64,000 nt of DNA from Mycobacteroides chelonae (GTDB taxonomy: Bacteria; Actinomycetota; Actinomycetes; Mycobacteriales; Mycobacteriaceae): assembly GCA_014204435.1 (NCBI GenBank), contig JACHLF010000006.1:124001-188000 (forward strand), read 5' to 3'. The notes beneath the pieces were generated by a model, which made no database searches, had not been told where the DNA came from, and was given only the letters and a program-made list of their open reading frames with translations. Within the stretch, counting starts at the first letter, position 1; each line of letters begins with the position of its first letter. This document shows, piece after piece, positions 52,594-60,896 of this stretch. A program made the position numbers and the translations under genes.

Positions 52594-54348
52594 GTGCGTG
52601 TTCGCCTTGGTGTCACGGCTACCGCAGCGGTTTGCAGTGTTTGCATCGCCGCGTCGGCTTCCGTGCCTACGGTTCAATCTCTCAGCGCCAGTCCGGAACA
52701 ACACCGGACCGTATCGACCCAGTCCTATGTGCTGACGTCGAACGACGGAACGCTGTCTCCCGCGAGCATCGGCTCATTGGCAACATTGCCGGGGGTGACG
52801 GCGGCGCCCGCGGCGGCTCCGACGGCGCCGGCGGGTTCGACGTGGCCGTCGACCAATCCGTTGGTGAATCTGGCCGTTGGTCCGTTGCAGTTCAATGCGA
52901 AGTGGCAGTCGCCGGTGTTGGCCTCGCCGTTCACGATGGTGAATGCGCCGTTCCAGTTGTTGACGGGGCAGTCGATTGTGAACCCGGACGGCACGACTTC
53001 GGCTCCGACGATTCAGAATCTGATCAATGCCGAGACGACTGCGTTGGGGCTGTTGGCTGGTGTTCCCGCCGCGTATGTCGCGAACACGATCGCGGTGATT
53101 ACGGCTGTTGCTCAGAATCCGGGATCGCTTCTGCCGTCGGGTCTGATCCAGCCGGCACCCAGTGCCGTTCCCGTGGCGGCTAAGACTGCGCTCGCGCTGC
53201 CGGCTTCCGCGACGCTGCCCTCGGCAAAGATGCTCGCCGCCACAGATACTGCATCACCAGCTGCTTCGGCTACCGGCTCGGCGGCTCCGACGGCGCCGGC
53301 GGGTTCGACGTGGCCGTCGACCAATCCGGTGGTGAACTTACTTGTTGGTCCGTTGCAGTTCGATGCGAAATTCGCAAGGTCGGCGGTGTTGGCGTCGCCG
53401 TTCACGATTGTCAATGCGCCGTTCCAGTTGTTGACGGGGCAGTCGATTGTGAACCCGGACGGCACGACTTCGGCTCCGACGATTCAGAATCTGATCAATG
53501 CAGAGTCGAAGGCGTTCGGGTTGCTGGTCGGTTTGCCCGGAGCATACGTAACCAACACGATTGCGGTGGTTACCGCCTTGACGCAGAATCCGGGATCGCT
53601 TCTGCCGTCGGGTCTGAGCCTGCCTGCGGCTCCCGCCGGTGCCACGGTCGCCAAGGCGCCGACGTCGATTCTTACTGCGTTGGGCAAGACGTCCACGGTT
53701 GATCAGAAGACAGTCGACACTGCGAAGACAGCAGAATCGAAGGCCATCGGTTCGAAGTCTTCTTCTGACGCGGAGCCTGCGAAGTCCGACACGGCAACCA
53801 CCCCTGCTGAGCACGCCAAGCCGGCTACCCTTGCGGAGCCGGTCAAGGTGACCACTGCTGCTGAGCCGGTCAAGCCTGTGACTGCGGTCGAGGCCGTTAC
53901 CCCGGCGGAGCCCGCTCAGCCGGCCACTCCCGCGGAGCCCGCCAAGGCGGCGGAGCCGAAGGTCAACCTGCCGAAGGTGAAGCTACCTACCCCGTCCACC
54001 AAGGTCGGAGAGGTCAGTGGCGGAGTCGCGCCCAAGGCCGAGGACTCGGCCAAGGGTGAGAAGGCTGACGCCAAGGATGCCAAGGATGCCAAGGACGTCA
54101 AGCCCGAGAAGAGCGAGAAGTCCGACGCAAAGGACGTCAAGGCCGACAAGGGGGCCGCACCGAAGAAGTCCGAAGACGACTCGTCATCTGCGAGGAAGAC
54201 TGAGAGCGCCGTATCGTCCAGCTCCAGGTCGGAGTCCGGATCTGGCTCCTCATCGAGCGATTCGCACTCGGGTGCCTCCAATGGCTCGTCCAACGGTTCC
54301 TCCGGCGGTTCGTCGCACTCCGACGCGCACAAGGCGTCGTCGGAGTAG
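52594..54348 (+). CDS. Large secreted protein with two repeats and Lys/Ala/Ser-rich tail
   Basis: This 584-residue protein has an N-terminal signal peptide (LGVTATAAVCSVCIAASAS), then two copies of a domain of about 110 residues (about 74-185 and 230-341) that begin with APTAPAGSTWPSTNP and end with NPGSLLPSGL. A low-complexity tail follows: EPAKP-type repeats (about 400-470), a charged KDAKDAKD/KSEKSDAK segment and a final Ser/Gly/His stretch. GTG 52594 follows AGAAGGGG by eight bases. I do not recognise the family; the tail looks like an extended cell-wall or DNA/polyanion-binding linker. Confidence 0.65.
   Translation: MRVRLGVTATAAVCSVCIAASASVPTVQSLSASPEQHRTVSTQSYVLTSNDGTLSPASIGSLATLPGVTAAPAAAPTAPAGSTWPSTNPLVNLAVGPLQFNAKWQSPVLASPFTMVNAPFQLLTGQSIVNPDGTTSAPTIQNLINAETTALGLLAGVPAAYVANTIAVITAVAQNPGSLLPSGLIQPAPSAVPVAAKTALALPASATLPSAKMLAATDTASPAASATGSAAPTAPAGSTWPSTNPVVNLLVGPLQFDAKFARSAVLASPFTIVNAPFQLLTGQSIVNPDGTTSAPTIQNLINAESKAFGLLVGLPGAYVTNTIAVVTALTQNPGSLLPSGLSLPAAPAGATVAKAPTSILTALGKTSTVDQKTVDTAKTAESKAIGSKSSSDAEPAKSDTATTPAEHAKPATLAEPVKVTTAAEPVKPVTAVEAVTPAEPAQPATPAEPAKAAEPKVNLPKVKLPTPSTKVGEVSGGVAPKAEDSAKGEKADAKDAKDAKDVKPEKSEKSDAKDVKADKGAAPKKSEDDSSSARKTESAVSSSSRSESGSGSSSSDSHSGASNGSSNGSSGGSSHSDAHKASSE
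52813..53146 (+). repeat. Intragenic repeat, copy 1
   Basis: The first of two near-identical DNA repeats (about 335 bp), starting gcggctccgacggcgccggc and ending ctgccgtcgggtctga. Long identical runs shared with copy 2 suggest recent duplication or gene conversion. Confidence 0.8.
53281..53617 (+). repeat. Intragenic repeat, copy 2
   Basis: The second copy differs mainly by one extra codon (ARS in place of QS) and scattered substitutions. The 134 bp between copies is Ala/Pro-rich linker. Confidence 0.8.
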
Positions 54349-54367
54349 TCCCGCATAGCAAGCACGA

Positions 54368-54399
54368 AGGTCCCCGCGTCCGACACGGCGCGGGGACCT
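54368..54399 (+). terminator. Hairpin after the secreted repeat protein
   Basis: A perfect 11-bp stem (54368-54378 with 54389-54399) and a 10-base loop lie 19 bp after the stop codon. It has no long T tract, consistent with mycobacterial intrinsic terminators. Confidence 0.7.
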
Positions 54400-54422
54400 G
54401 CTTGTAAGCGACACTGACATAA

Positions 54423-54437
54423 GTCAACATCATTGAC
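54423..54437. promoter_or_regulatory. Probable MarR operator
   Basis: GTCAA-N5-TTGAC is a perfect inverted repeat that directly abuts the ATG of the MarR gene; TGACAT also occurs twice nearby. This placement would let the MarR protein repress its own operon. Confidence 0.5.
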
Positions 54438-54866
54438 ATGGAAATCGACGGAACCTCGACCCTTGGGTACTTGCTAACCCGTACCGCGACGTCGCTGCGC
54501 GGAAAGGTTGCGGCCCGCCTGGAGCCGATCGGACTCAGTCTTCCCGAGTACATCTGCATGCAGATTCTGCGTACCTACCCGGGCATGTCCAACTCCGAAC
54601 TGGCCCGGCAGGCGATGGTCACCCGTCAGGCGATGAACGCAGTCCTGCACCGGTTGGAAGAGGAGGGCCTCATCAGCCGTCCAGAGAGTGCCGATCACGG
54701 TCGCTCGCTGCCCGCCCGCCTGACGCGGCGCGGTAGCACTCAGCTGGACAAGGCGGTGGAGGCGGTTACCGCCGGCGAGAACGAGGTTATGGAGAAGCTG
54801 GCCGCCGATGAGCGGTGCGCACTCAAGGCGATGCTGGCCAAGTGCGTCCCGAGCCAGCTGCCGTGA
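54438..54866 (+). CDS. MarR-family transcriptional regulator
   Basis: The 142-residue protein has the MarR winged helix: EYICMQILRTYPGMSNSELARQAMVTRQAMNAVLHRLEEEGLISRPESADHGRSLPARLTRRG, with flanking dimerisation helices. It overlaps the next gene (GTGA), so it probably controls the adjacent membrane protein together with itself. An inverted repeat immediately upstream is a likely operator. The ligand is unknown. Confidence 0.83.
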   Translation: MEIDGTSTLGYLLTRTATSLRGKVAARLEPIGLSLPEYICMQILRTYPGMSNSELARQAMVTRQAMNAVLHRLEEEGLISRPESADHGRSLPARLTRRGSTQLDKAVEAVTAGENEVMEKLAADERCALKAMLAKCVPSQLP

Positions 54867-55279
54867 GGCGCGTGGGGTGGCTGATCGCGCTCAACGGTCT
54901 GGTGATGGCGTTCAGTGTCTGGCTTCCGTGGCTGCGCACCTCCGCTAGCGGTGGGGGCAGGGCCAACGCCATCGGCGGGTCGACCGGATCGGTCATTCTG
55001 CCGTCGGGATTCGGTGCGGGACAGTTGATCTTGCTGGTTTCCGTCCTGCTTGTGGTTGCCGGGTGCATGGTGGGGCAGCACATCCTGCCCCGCCTCGCGC
55101 CGATTGCCGCGGGCATGCTGGCTCTCGGGCTGCTGGCGCTGGAACTGTTGTACTACCGCACCAACATCAAGCCCCCGATCGTCACCGGGTATGGGTTCTG
55201 GGTCGCTATTGCCGCGTCGGCTGTCGCGGTCGCGCTGGCGATCGTGGCGTTGCTGTCACGACCCCAATCCGGCGAGTAG
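54863..55279 (+). CDS. Small four-helix membrane protein
   Basis: This 138-residue protein has four predicted membrane segments (about 3-21, 48-69, 75-95, 110-132) and a short external loop rich in Gly/Ser (SASGGGRANAIGGSTG). No family was recognised. GTG 54863 overlaps the MarR stop, so the two are coupled. Its 3' end overlaps the convergent crotonase gene by 24 bases. Confidence 0.65.
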   Translation: MRRVGWLIALNGLVMAFSVWLPWLRTSASGGGRANAIGGSTGSVILPSGFGAGQLILLVSVLLVVAGCMVGQHILPRLAPIAAGMLALGLLALELLYYRTNIKPPIVTGYGFWVAIAASAVAVALAIVALLSRPQSGE

Positions 55280-55921
55280 CATGGGCACGATCGATCCGTA
55301 CATCCCGTATTTGACGGTGCCCAGGGTGTCCCGGTTCTTGCCGACCAGCGGAGTCACGAAGCTCGTTGCGGTAGCAAGCACTTGGTTCTCGGCGACGGCT
55401 GCGTCGACAATCTGGTAACCCAGGGATTCGGTCCCTCCGAGCCGTCGTCCGCTGGGCATGGTGGCCGAGGCGGCCTGGGGCGTCATCTTTCCTTGGCACA
55501 GTGCCGACATGCCGGGAGTGAAGGGCATGCCGAGATCGACCTCGGGTAGGCAGAAGAAGCCGCGATCGGTGCGCATCACGCGGTAGTCACACGCCAGCGC
55601 GACCATGGCGCCGGCGCCGAAGGCGTGACCGTTGACGGCCGCGACGGTGGGGGCGGGGAACACCAGGAGGCGTGCCAGGATCTTCTGGACCTCGGTGATG
55701 TACCAGCTGAGCTTGTCGGGGTTGGCGCCCAGGAAGTCGACGTCGAGCCCGTTGGAGAAGAACTTTCCACAGCCGGTGACCACCAGTGCGGACGGGGCTT
55801 CGTCGGCGAGGACCTCGTCGAGCAGGGCGTTGATCTGCTCGATATTCGCTGTCGTGAAACGGTTTTCGTCGGTACCGAGTTCCATGGTGTAGATGTCTTC
55901 GGTGCGCTGCAGTGCCGGCAT
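55256..55921 (-). CDS. Enoyl-CoA hydratase/isomerase-family protein
   Basis: This 221-residue crotonase-fold protein has the oxyanion segments GCGKFFSNGLDVDFLG and VNGHAFGAGAMVALACDYRVM, like eukaryotic-type delta3,delta2-enoyl-CoA isomerases. It is shorter than typical hydratases (about 260). It is the last gene of the ethR-led operon, six bases after the thioesterase stop, and suggests the operon handles an acyl-CoA. The exact reaction is not predictable. Confidence 0.75.
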   Translation of the reverse strand: MPALQRTEDIYTMELGTDENRFTTANIEQINALLDEVLADEAPSALVVTGCGKFFSNGLDVDFLGANPDKLSWYITEVQKILARLLVFPAPTVAAVNGHAFGAGAMVALACDYRVMRTDRGFFCLPEVDLGMPFTPGMSALCQGKMTPQAASATMPSGRRLGGTESLGYQIVDAAVAENQVLATATSFVTPLVGKNRDTLGTVKYGMYGSIVPMLLAGLGS

Positions 55922-55927
55922 GTGTCG

Positions 55928-56380
55928 TTACCTCAACTGTTCGAGAGCTGTTGCTACTTGCTCGGGAATGGGGACGGGTGTGCGGGCCTCGGAGTCCACG
56001 TAGACGTGGACGAACCGGCCTAATGCGCGGGGAGTGTCGTCGACGACGCCGTCGACGACCTTGAACACCGCGAGCTTGTAGATGACGCTGCTGCGGCCGC
56101 GGTGCTCCAAGGCCAGACCGATAGACAGCTCATCGGGAAATGAGACCTCGGCCAGGTACTTGCACGAGGTTTCGGCGACGACTCCGATGGCGGGCAGGTC
56201 GCGGATATCGCAGCCCGCGGCCTCCATCAGCCAGCCGTTGACGGCGGTGTCGAACCACGCGTAGTAGACGACATTGTTGACGTGGCCGTAGACATCGTTA
56301 TCGGCCCAACGGGTTTGGTGCCTGCGATGCACCGGGAAGTCGGCCCTGGTAGGCAGAGGGGGCTGCTCGGGTTTACTCAC
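55928..56380 (-). CDS. Hotdog-fold acyl-CoA thioesterase (4HBT type)
   Basis: This 150-residue protein contains TRWADNDVYGHVNNVVYYAWFDTAVN, the 4HBT signature with the catalytic Asp (W-x-D-x-D-x-x-GHVNN). It should hydrolyse acyl-CoA. GTG 56380 overlaps the stop of the alcohol dehydrogenase (GTGA), proving tight coupling; the longer frame lies inside that gene. Confidence 0.83.
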   Translation of the reverse strand: MSKPEQPPLPTRADFPVHRRHQTRWADNDVYGHVNNVVYYAWFDTAVNGWLMEAAGCDIRDLPAIGVVAETSCKYLAEVSFPDELSIGLALEHRGRSSVIYKLAVFKVVDGVVDDTPRALGRFVHVYVDSEARTPVPIPEQVATALEQLR

Positions 56381-57516
56381 GGGCGCACTACCTGACGTAC
56401 GGCATTGCCGTCGGCCAGTGCATCGAGGGCGATGTTGATGTCCTTCAGGGGCAGCTCGCCCGATTTGAGTTTTTCCACCGGCAGCCGACCCGCCCGCCAC
56501 AGCGCGAGCATTGCCGGGATGTCCTGCTGCGGTTGCGCTGAGCCCATGTAAGAGCCCAGGATGCTGCGGCCTTCGGCGACAATGCTCAATGCGGGCAAAC
56601 TGATTCGTGCATCGGGGTGCGGTAGTCCGACGGAGACGGTACCCCCGCCGCGGCCGGTGAGCGCGTACGCCTGCTCCAGCACGGGCGCCGCCCCCACCAC
56701 CTCGAACACCCAGTCGTGACCGCCCGGTGCCTCGTCCGGTGCGCACGCGCTGGTGGCTCCGAGTTCAAGGGCCAGTTCGCGTTTGGCGGGAACGGGGTCG
56801 ATCGCGAGCACCTCGCCGGCACCTGCGGCGACGGCCGACATCACCACGGCCTGGCCGACCCCGCCGAGTCCGAGCACCGCGACCGAGTCGCCGGGACGCA
56901 CGGACGCGGTGTGCGTGACGGCGCCGAAACCGGTCAGCATGGCGCAACCGAAGAGCGCCAGAATGTCGAAGGGAACGGCTGGTTCTTTCTTGTCGATGAC
57001 AACCACCGAATTGCGGTCCACCACAGCATGGTCGGCGAAACCCGAGACGCCCAGATGGTGGCGGATCTCGCTGCCAGCCAGATCGCGTAGGCGGGTGCCG
57101 CCGCGGATCAGATCGCCGCGCCCGTTGGCGGCCGCGGCATCGGGGCACAGTGCCGGGCGGCCCGAGGAGCAGTACCTGCAGGCGCCGCAGCTGGGCACGT
57201 ACACCAGCACCACGTGGTCGCCGGGGGAGACGTCACGAACGCCGGGGCCGACCTCGGCGATGACACCGGCCGCCTCGTGGCCGAGCGCCATGGGCACCGG
57301 GCGTATCCGGTTGCCGTCGACGACCGACAGGTCCGAATGACACAGCCCCGCCGCTTCGATCCGGACCAGCACCTCGCCGGGGCCCGGCGGGTCGAGTTCT
57401 AGTTCAGCGACTTTGAGCGGGCGGGTGTCGCGGTACGGCCGGTCGATCGGTGCCGCGTGGAGCACCGCAGCACGAATGCGCATGGGTGAGCCGCTCGCGC
57501 GAAGACTTTCAGGCAC
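56377..57516 (-). CDS. Zinc-dependent alcohol dehydrogenase
   Basis: This 379-residue medium-chain dehydrogenase has the catalytic zinc ligands (GLCHSD and GHEAAG), the structural zinc site with four cysteines (CGACRYCSSGRPALC) and the NAD motif GLGGVGQAVVMSA. It interconverts an alcohol and an aldehyde. GTG 57516 was chosen: it overlaps the ethR stop by eight bases and follows GGAGGGG; ATG 57483 is the alternative. It is the second gene of the ethR operon. Confidence 0.83.
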   Translation of the reverse strand: MPESLRASGSPMRIRAAVLHAAPIDRPYRDTRPLKVAELELDPPGPGEVLVRIEAAGLCHSDLSVVDGNRIRPVPMALGHEAAGVIAEVGPGVRDVSPGDHVVLVYVPSCGACRYCSSGRPALCPDAAAANGRGDLIRGGTRLRDLAGSEIRHHLGVSGFADHAVVDRNSVVVIDKKEPAVPFDILALFGCAMLTGFGAVTHTASVRPGDSVAVLGLGGVGQAVVMSAVAAGAGEVLAIDPVPAKRELALELGATSACAPDEAPGGHDWVFEVVGAAPVLEQAYALTGRGGGTVSVGLPHPDARISLPALSIVAEGRSILGSYMGSAQPQQDIPAMLALWRAGRLPVEKLKSGELPLKDINIALDALADGNAVRQVVRP

Positions 57517-58141
57517 AGACCCCTCCGTAAATCGCATTGAGCCAGACGTGGAGCAGCGTATCGACAACGTCATCGTCGGCGACGGCGGGTTGCTCACCGG
57601 TGAAGGTCGCTCGCATCATCGACTGGTTGATGAGGTTCAGTGCGATGGAGATGTCGCGGGCCGGGATGGTGTTCGGTGCCGCGCCACGGGTGCGTTCGGC
57701 CTCGATGCCCACCGTCGTGTTGGCGACCCAGTTTTCTGTCACCTCGGCCCAGCGTTGATCTAGCTCGGTGCCGGTGCCCTGCATGCCAGACAACGCGACG
57801 GTGAGGGAACGGTGCGAACCGAAGGCGTCGAAGTAGGCCTTGATGACGGCGCGCCAGTATTCGGCGGGGCTGGTCATCGCCGCGGGGTTGATGCTCGCGA
57901 CGTTGGCATCGGCCTCCTCGATGATCCGTTCGGCCAGGGTGAGGAGCACGGCCTCCTTGGAGGAGAAGTAGAAGTAGAACGTAGGCCGGGAGATGCCGGC
58001 ACCACGCGCCAGATCGTCGACGGAGATATCTGCCAGCGGACGCTGCCCCAGCAGTTCCTCGGCGTTGGTCAGGATGGCCTGTATCCGCTCGTCCCCGGAA
58101 GGACGCGTGGTTGTGCGGCCCCTCATTGCCGGTTTTACCAC
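57509..58141 (-). CDS. ethR: TetR-family repressor EthR
   Basis: This 210-residue protein matches EthR: RPSGDERIQAIL at the N-terminus, the DNA-binding helix region LADISVDDLARGAGISRPTFYFYFSSKEAVLLTL, and the C-terminal EPERTRGAAP-like segment and LNLINQSMMRATF. EthR represses ethA and binds fragments in a long hydrophobic pocket. It is divergent from ethA with 74 bp between starts, about as in M. tuberculosis. GTG 58141 is used; ATG 58126 is possible. It overlaps a dehydrogenase gene, so it also heads an operon. Confidence 0.88.
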   Translation of the reverse strand: MVKPAMRGRTTTRPSGDERIQAILTNAEELLGQRPLADISVDDLARGAGISRPTFYFYFSSKEAVLLTLAERIIEEADANVASINPAAMTSPAEYWRAVIKAYFDAFGSHRSLTVALSGMQGTGTELDQRWAEVTENWVANTTVGIEAERTRGAAPNTIPARDISIALNLINQSMMRATFTGEQPAVADDDVVDTLLHVWLNAIYGGVCA

Positions 58142-58215
58142 GTCTACCTGCGCATTCTATCAATTTCTCGACACACTGTTGACTTTATCGACACTGCGTC
58201 GATAGTCTAGCTCTC
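58142..58215. promoter_or_regulatory. ethA-ethR intergenic operator and ethA promoter
   Basis: This 74-bp region contains repeated EthR-type half-sites: TCGACAC twice, GTTGAC once, and GTCGATAG and CTATCAAT as outer inverted copies (58157-58206). It resembles the extended multi-site EthR operator known in M. tuberculosis, to which several dimers bind. A TAGTCT -10 element (58203-58208) ends seven bases before the ethA ATG. Confidence 0.7.
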
Positions 58216-59727
58216 ATGACTGAACATGTCGACATTGTCATCGTGGGTGCCGGGATCTCAGGTATTGGCATGGCCTGCCATATCGCCCGTGACGTGCCGG
58301 GCAAGGATTTCGTGGTACTGGAGGCGCGCGAGCGCATCGGCGGCACCTGGGACCTGTTCCGATACCCGGGCATCCGCTCGGACTCCGACATGTTCACCCT
58401 GGGCTTCAACTTCCGTCCCTGGACGAGTACCAAGGGCATTGCCGACGGGACCTCCATTCGTGAGTACGTCACCGATACCGCGCGCGAATTCGGTGTGGAC
58501 AGGAAGGTCCGTTTCGGGCACAAGGTTGTGGGCGCCGAGTGGTCCTCCGAGCAGGGGCTCTGGACGCTGCAGGTCGAACGTGCCGGTGAGACCGTCGAGC
58601 TCACGACGCGGTTCTTTCTGGCTTGTACCGGCTACTACAACTACGACCAAGGTTTCACCCCGAAATTCGAGGGCCTTGAGGACTTCGCCGGCCAGGTGAT
58701 TCACCCGCAGCACTGGCCTGAGGATCTGGACTACGCCGGCAAGAAGGTTGTCGTCATCGGCAGCGGTGCCACGGCGATGACGCTTGTTCCCGCGATGGCG
58801 GGGACGGCCGGGCACGTCACCATGCTGCAGCGCTCGCCCACCTACGTGGTGTCGTTGCCGTCGACGGATGCGCTCGCGGTGGCGCTGAAGGGCAAGGTTC
58901 CGGCCTCGATCGCGTATCCGATTGTGAAGTGGAAGAACCAAATGGTCAGCTTCATCAGCTACCAGACGAGTCGGCGCGACCCCGAGCGTATGAAGGGGAT
59001 TCTGCGCGCGCTGCTGAAGCGTCAGCTTCCCGGCTTCGACCTGGACAAACACTTCACGCCGACGTATAACCCGTGGGACCAGCGCCTGTGTGTGGTGCCG
59101 GACGCGGATCTGTTCCGGGCCCTCCGCAAGGGCACGGCGTCCGTCGTCACCGACCGCATTGTGCGCTTCACGCCGAAGGGCATTCTGCTGGAGTCTGGCG
59201 AGGAGCTTGCGGCTGACATCATTGTTACCGCAACGGGGCTCAACGTTCAGCTGGCCGGCGGGCTGAGGCCTGTGGTGGACGGTGTGCAGCTGAACCCCGC
59301 GGATTCGGTGAGCTATAAGGGCTTGATGTTGACCGGCCTGCCGAACTTCATCTTCACCTTTGGGTACACCAACGCCTCGTGGACCCTGCGTGCCGATCTG
59401 GTGGCTCAGTACACCTGCCGCTTGCTCAAATACATGGACAAGGAAAGGCAGACGGTGGTGTGGCCGGTCGAGCCCCCAACCAGTGTGCGCCTGCCGTTCT
59501 TGGAGGACTTGGTCTCGGGGTACGTCACCCGCGCGGAGAGCGCGGTGCCGCATCAGGTGCCGTTGGCGCCGTGGCGTTCGCACCAGAACTACTTCCGCGA
59601 GCTTCCTGTGCTCAAGTACGGCAAGGTTGCCGACAAGGGTGTCCGTTTTAGCTCGGGAGTCGCAGGGGCGGCGACATCCGGCCGGGTCGCGGCAGTGCGG
59701 AACGGCGCCGTTGCGCTAGGTGGATAA
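58216..59727 (+). CDS. ethA: Baeyer-Villiger monooxygenase EthA
   Basis: This 503-residue FAD/NADPH monooxygenase has GAGISG (11-16), the BVMO fingerprint FxGxxxHxxxWP (157-168), the second nucleotide motif GSGATA (182-187) and the EthA-like block YNPWDQRLCVVPDADLFRAL. EthA oxidises ketones and sulfur compounds and activates ethionamide-type thioamide prodrugs in M. tuberculosis. It is adjacent to ethR. It is slightly longer than the 489-residue M. tuberculosis protein. No ribosome site is seen; the start appears leaderless. Whether this orthologue activates thioamides here is unknown. Confidence 0.9.
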   Translation: MTEHVDIVIVGAGISGIGMACHIARDVPGKDFVVLEARERIGGTWDLFRYPGIRSDSDMFTLGFNFRPWTSTKGIADGTSIREYVTDTAREFGVDRKVRFGHKVVGAEWSSEQGLWTLQVERAGETVELTTRFFLACTGYYNYDQGFTPKFEGLEDFAGQVIHPQHWPEDLDYAGKKVVVIGSGATAMTLVPAMAGTAGHVTMLQRSPTYVVSLPSTDALAVALKGKVPASIAYPIVKWKNQMVSFISYQTSRRDPERMKGILRALLKRQLPGFDLDKHFTPTYNPWDQRLCVVPDADLFRALRKGTASVVTDRIVRFTPKGILLESGEELAADIIVTATGLNVQLAGGLRPVVDGVQLNPADSVSYKGLMLTGLPNFIFTFGYTNASWTLRADLVAQYTCRLLKYMDKERQTVVWPVEPPTSVRLPFLEDLVSGYVTRAESAVPHQVPLAPWRSHQNYFRELPVLKYGKVADKGVRFSSGVAGAATSGRVAAVRNGAVALGG

Positions 59728-59872
59728 CTCCCGCAGAACCATCTCGGCGGGTGCCTCTATCGAATTCCGTTTCGGCTGTGATCTGCACGAGCTGTCTACG
59801 AACGTCATGCCGGTGCCGATGATGTGGGCAACGGGAGTGGCGCAATGGAGACGTCCATCGAATATTGGTGGT

Positions 59873-59898
59873 CGGTATCACAGCACGGTGTGATACCG
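59873..59898 (+). terminator. Hairpin downstream of ethA
   Basis: A perfect 10-bp stem (CGGTATCACA 59873-59882, TGTGATACCG 59889-59898) has a 6-base loop, 146 bp after ethA. Without a T tract it could be a terminator or an operator. The rest of 59728-60102 has no gene. Confidence 0.45.
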
Positions 59899-59994
59899 GA
59901 TGGAAAGTGCACGTCAGGGCGTAGATGCGGCGCGGTCGGCAAAATAGTCACACTGTCCTTCGACTGTTTGCTCCATTTTCGAATCGTCTGTTGG

Positions 59995-60024
59995 TTGAGG
60001 GAGTTGACGGGTGTCTGCTAGCGT
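59995..60024 (+). promoter_or_regulatory. Promoter of the MspA-family porin gene
   Basis: TTGAGG (59995-60000) and TAGCGT (60019-60024) are separated by 18 bases, and TGC immediately before the -10 gives an extended -10. This is a good mycobacterial SigA-type promoter, predicting a 5' leader of about 70 bases before ATG 60103. Confidence 0.55.
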
Positions 60025-60102
60025 TCCGCCTGCGTGATGGGCTGTGTTTTGCAGGATTATTTGCGCAGCTGTCTCTCTCTAGAAGCAAAGGGTCGGAGTA
60101 AT

Positions 60103-60831
60103 ATGATTCGTCGGGGTTTTTCTCGTTCTGCAATGCCGGTGTCGGCTGCATTGGCTTCCGTTTTGATAGCCCCTGCCGCTTTCGCCGATCCTCAGGTAAT
60201 GCCGTTCAAGCAGCAGCAGTTTGTTACTGCTGACGGCTGGGTTGTGGACTTGACGCTGTCCAACGAGATCATCGATCACATCGACAATCTCGCGGGTGCC
60301 TCGAACTCCTGGCAGGCCCGTGTGAGCCTGCGCTCTGAAGTGAACATCACCGGCGGGGGAGCCGTTGCCGTACAGGATGGCCAGCTGGAAACCGGGTATT
60401 TCGTGGGTTGTCGCACCGACTCATCGCCGGGCGTTGAGCTCGGTGGACACCTCGGTGCGTCACTGACCGAGTCGGCCTCGATATCCGAAGGTGCCGCGGT
60501 TGCGGGCGGGGTAGGGACTGTTCTTCCTTGGGCTCCGCTGGTCGCGGGCGCTGGAGCCGGGGCTGGGGTCGGCGCTACGCAGGGCATTAGTTCCACTCAG
60601 GCGATTGGCGGCTCGATCCGGGTTCTGCTCAAGCCGGGCGGGTTGGCACAGGTTCCGATTGACCGGATTAACCTCAGGGATTCAGGTGTTGTGTCTGAAT
60701 TCAATAACCAGAATCTTGAGGCTGACGGTTGTGGTGGGCAGGTCAAGATCCAGTCGTATGCCACCGTGAAGATCCGTACTAAAAAGGGTAATAATACTCA
60801 GACAATTTATGGCGATCCCAAAGATCTCTGA
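60103..60831 (+). CDS. MspA-family porin-like exported protein
   Basis: This 242-residue protein has a signal peptide ending AFA near residue 27. The mature part shows MspA-family features: TADGWVVDLTLSNE, LETGYFVGC, alternating hydrophobic strands, a Gly/Ala-rich segment (about 135-170), a SIRVLLKPGGLAQVPID strand and the C-terminal GCGGQVKIQSYATVKI with YGDP. Two cysteines could form a disulfide. MspA proteins form octameric channels in the outer membrane. It is more distant from classical MspA and has a long Gly/Ala insert. ATG 60103 follows GGAG. Confidence 0.75.
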   Translation: MIRRGFSRSAMPVSAALASVLIAPAAFADPQVMPFKQQQFVTADGWVVDLTLSNEIIDHIDNLAGASNSWQARVSLRSEVNITGGGAVAVQDGQLETGYFVGCRTDSSPGVELGGHLGASLTESASISEGAAVAGGVGTVLPWAPLVAGAGAGAGVGATQGISSTQAIGGSIRVLLKPGGLAQVPIDRINLRDSGVVSEFNNQNLEADGCGGQVKIQSYATVKIRTKKGNNTQTIYGDPKDL

Positions 60832-60896
60832 TTTGCCATTGAGGCGGACTTGTGATGAACAATTACTTGAGGATTATTAGGATTAATAGGATTGCA

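Noticed and set aside
52813..53617. Possible CRISPR or mobile repeat
   Set aside because: The two long repeats are in frame within one secreted protein gene and encode domains, so they are intragenic duplication.
58258..59583. 441-codon minus-strand frame over ethA
   Set aside because: It is antisense to ethA, which has all BVMO motifs.
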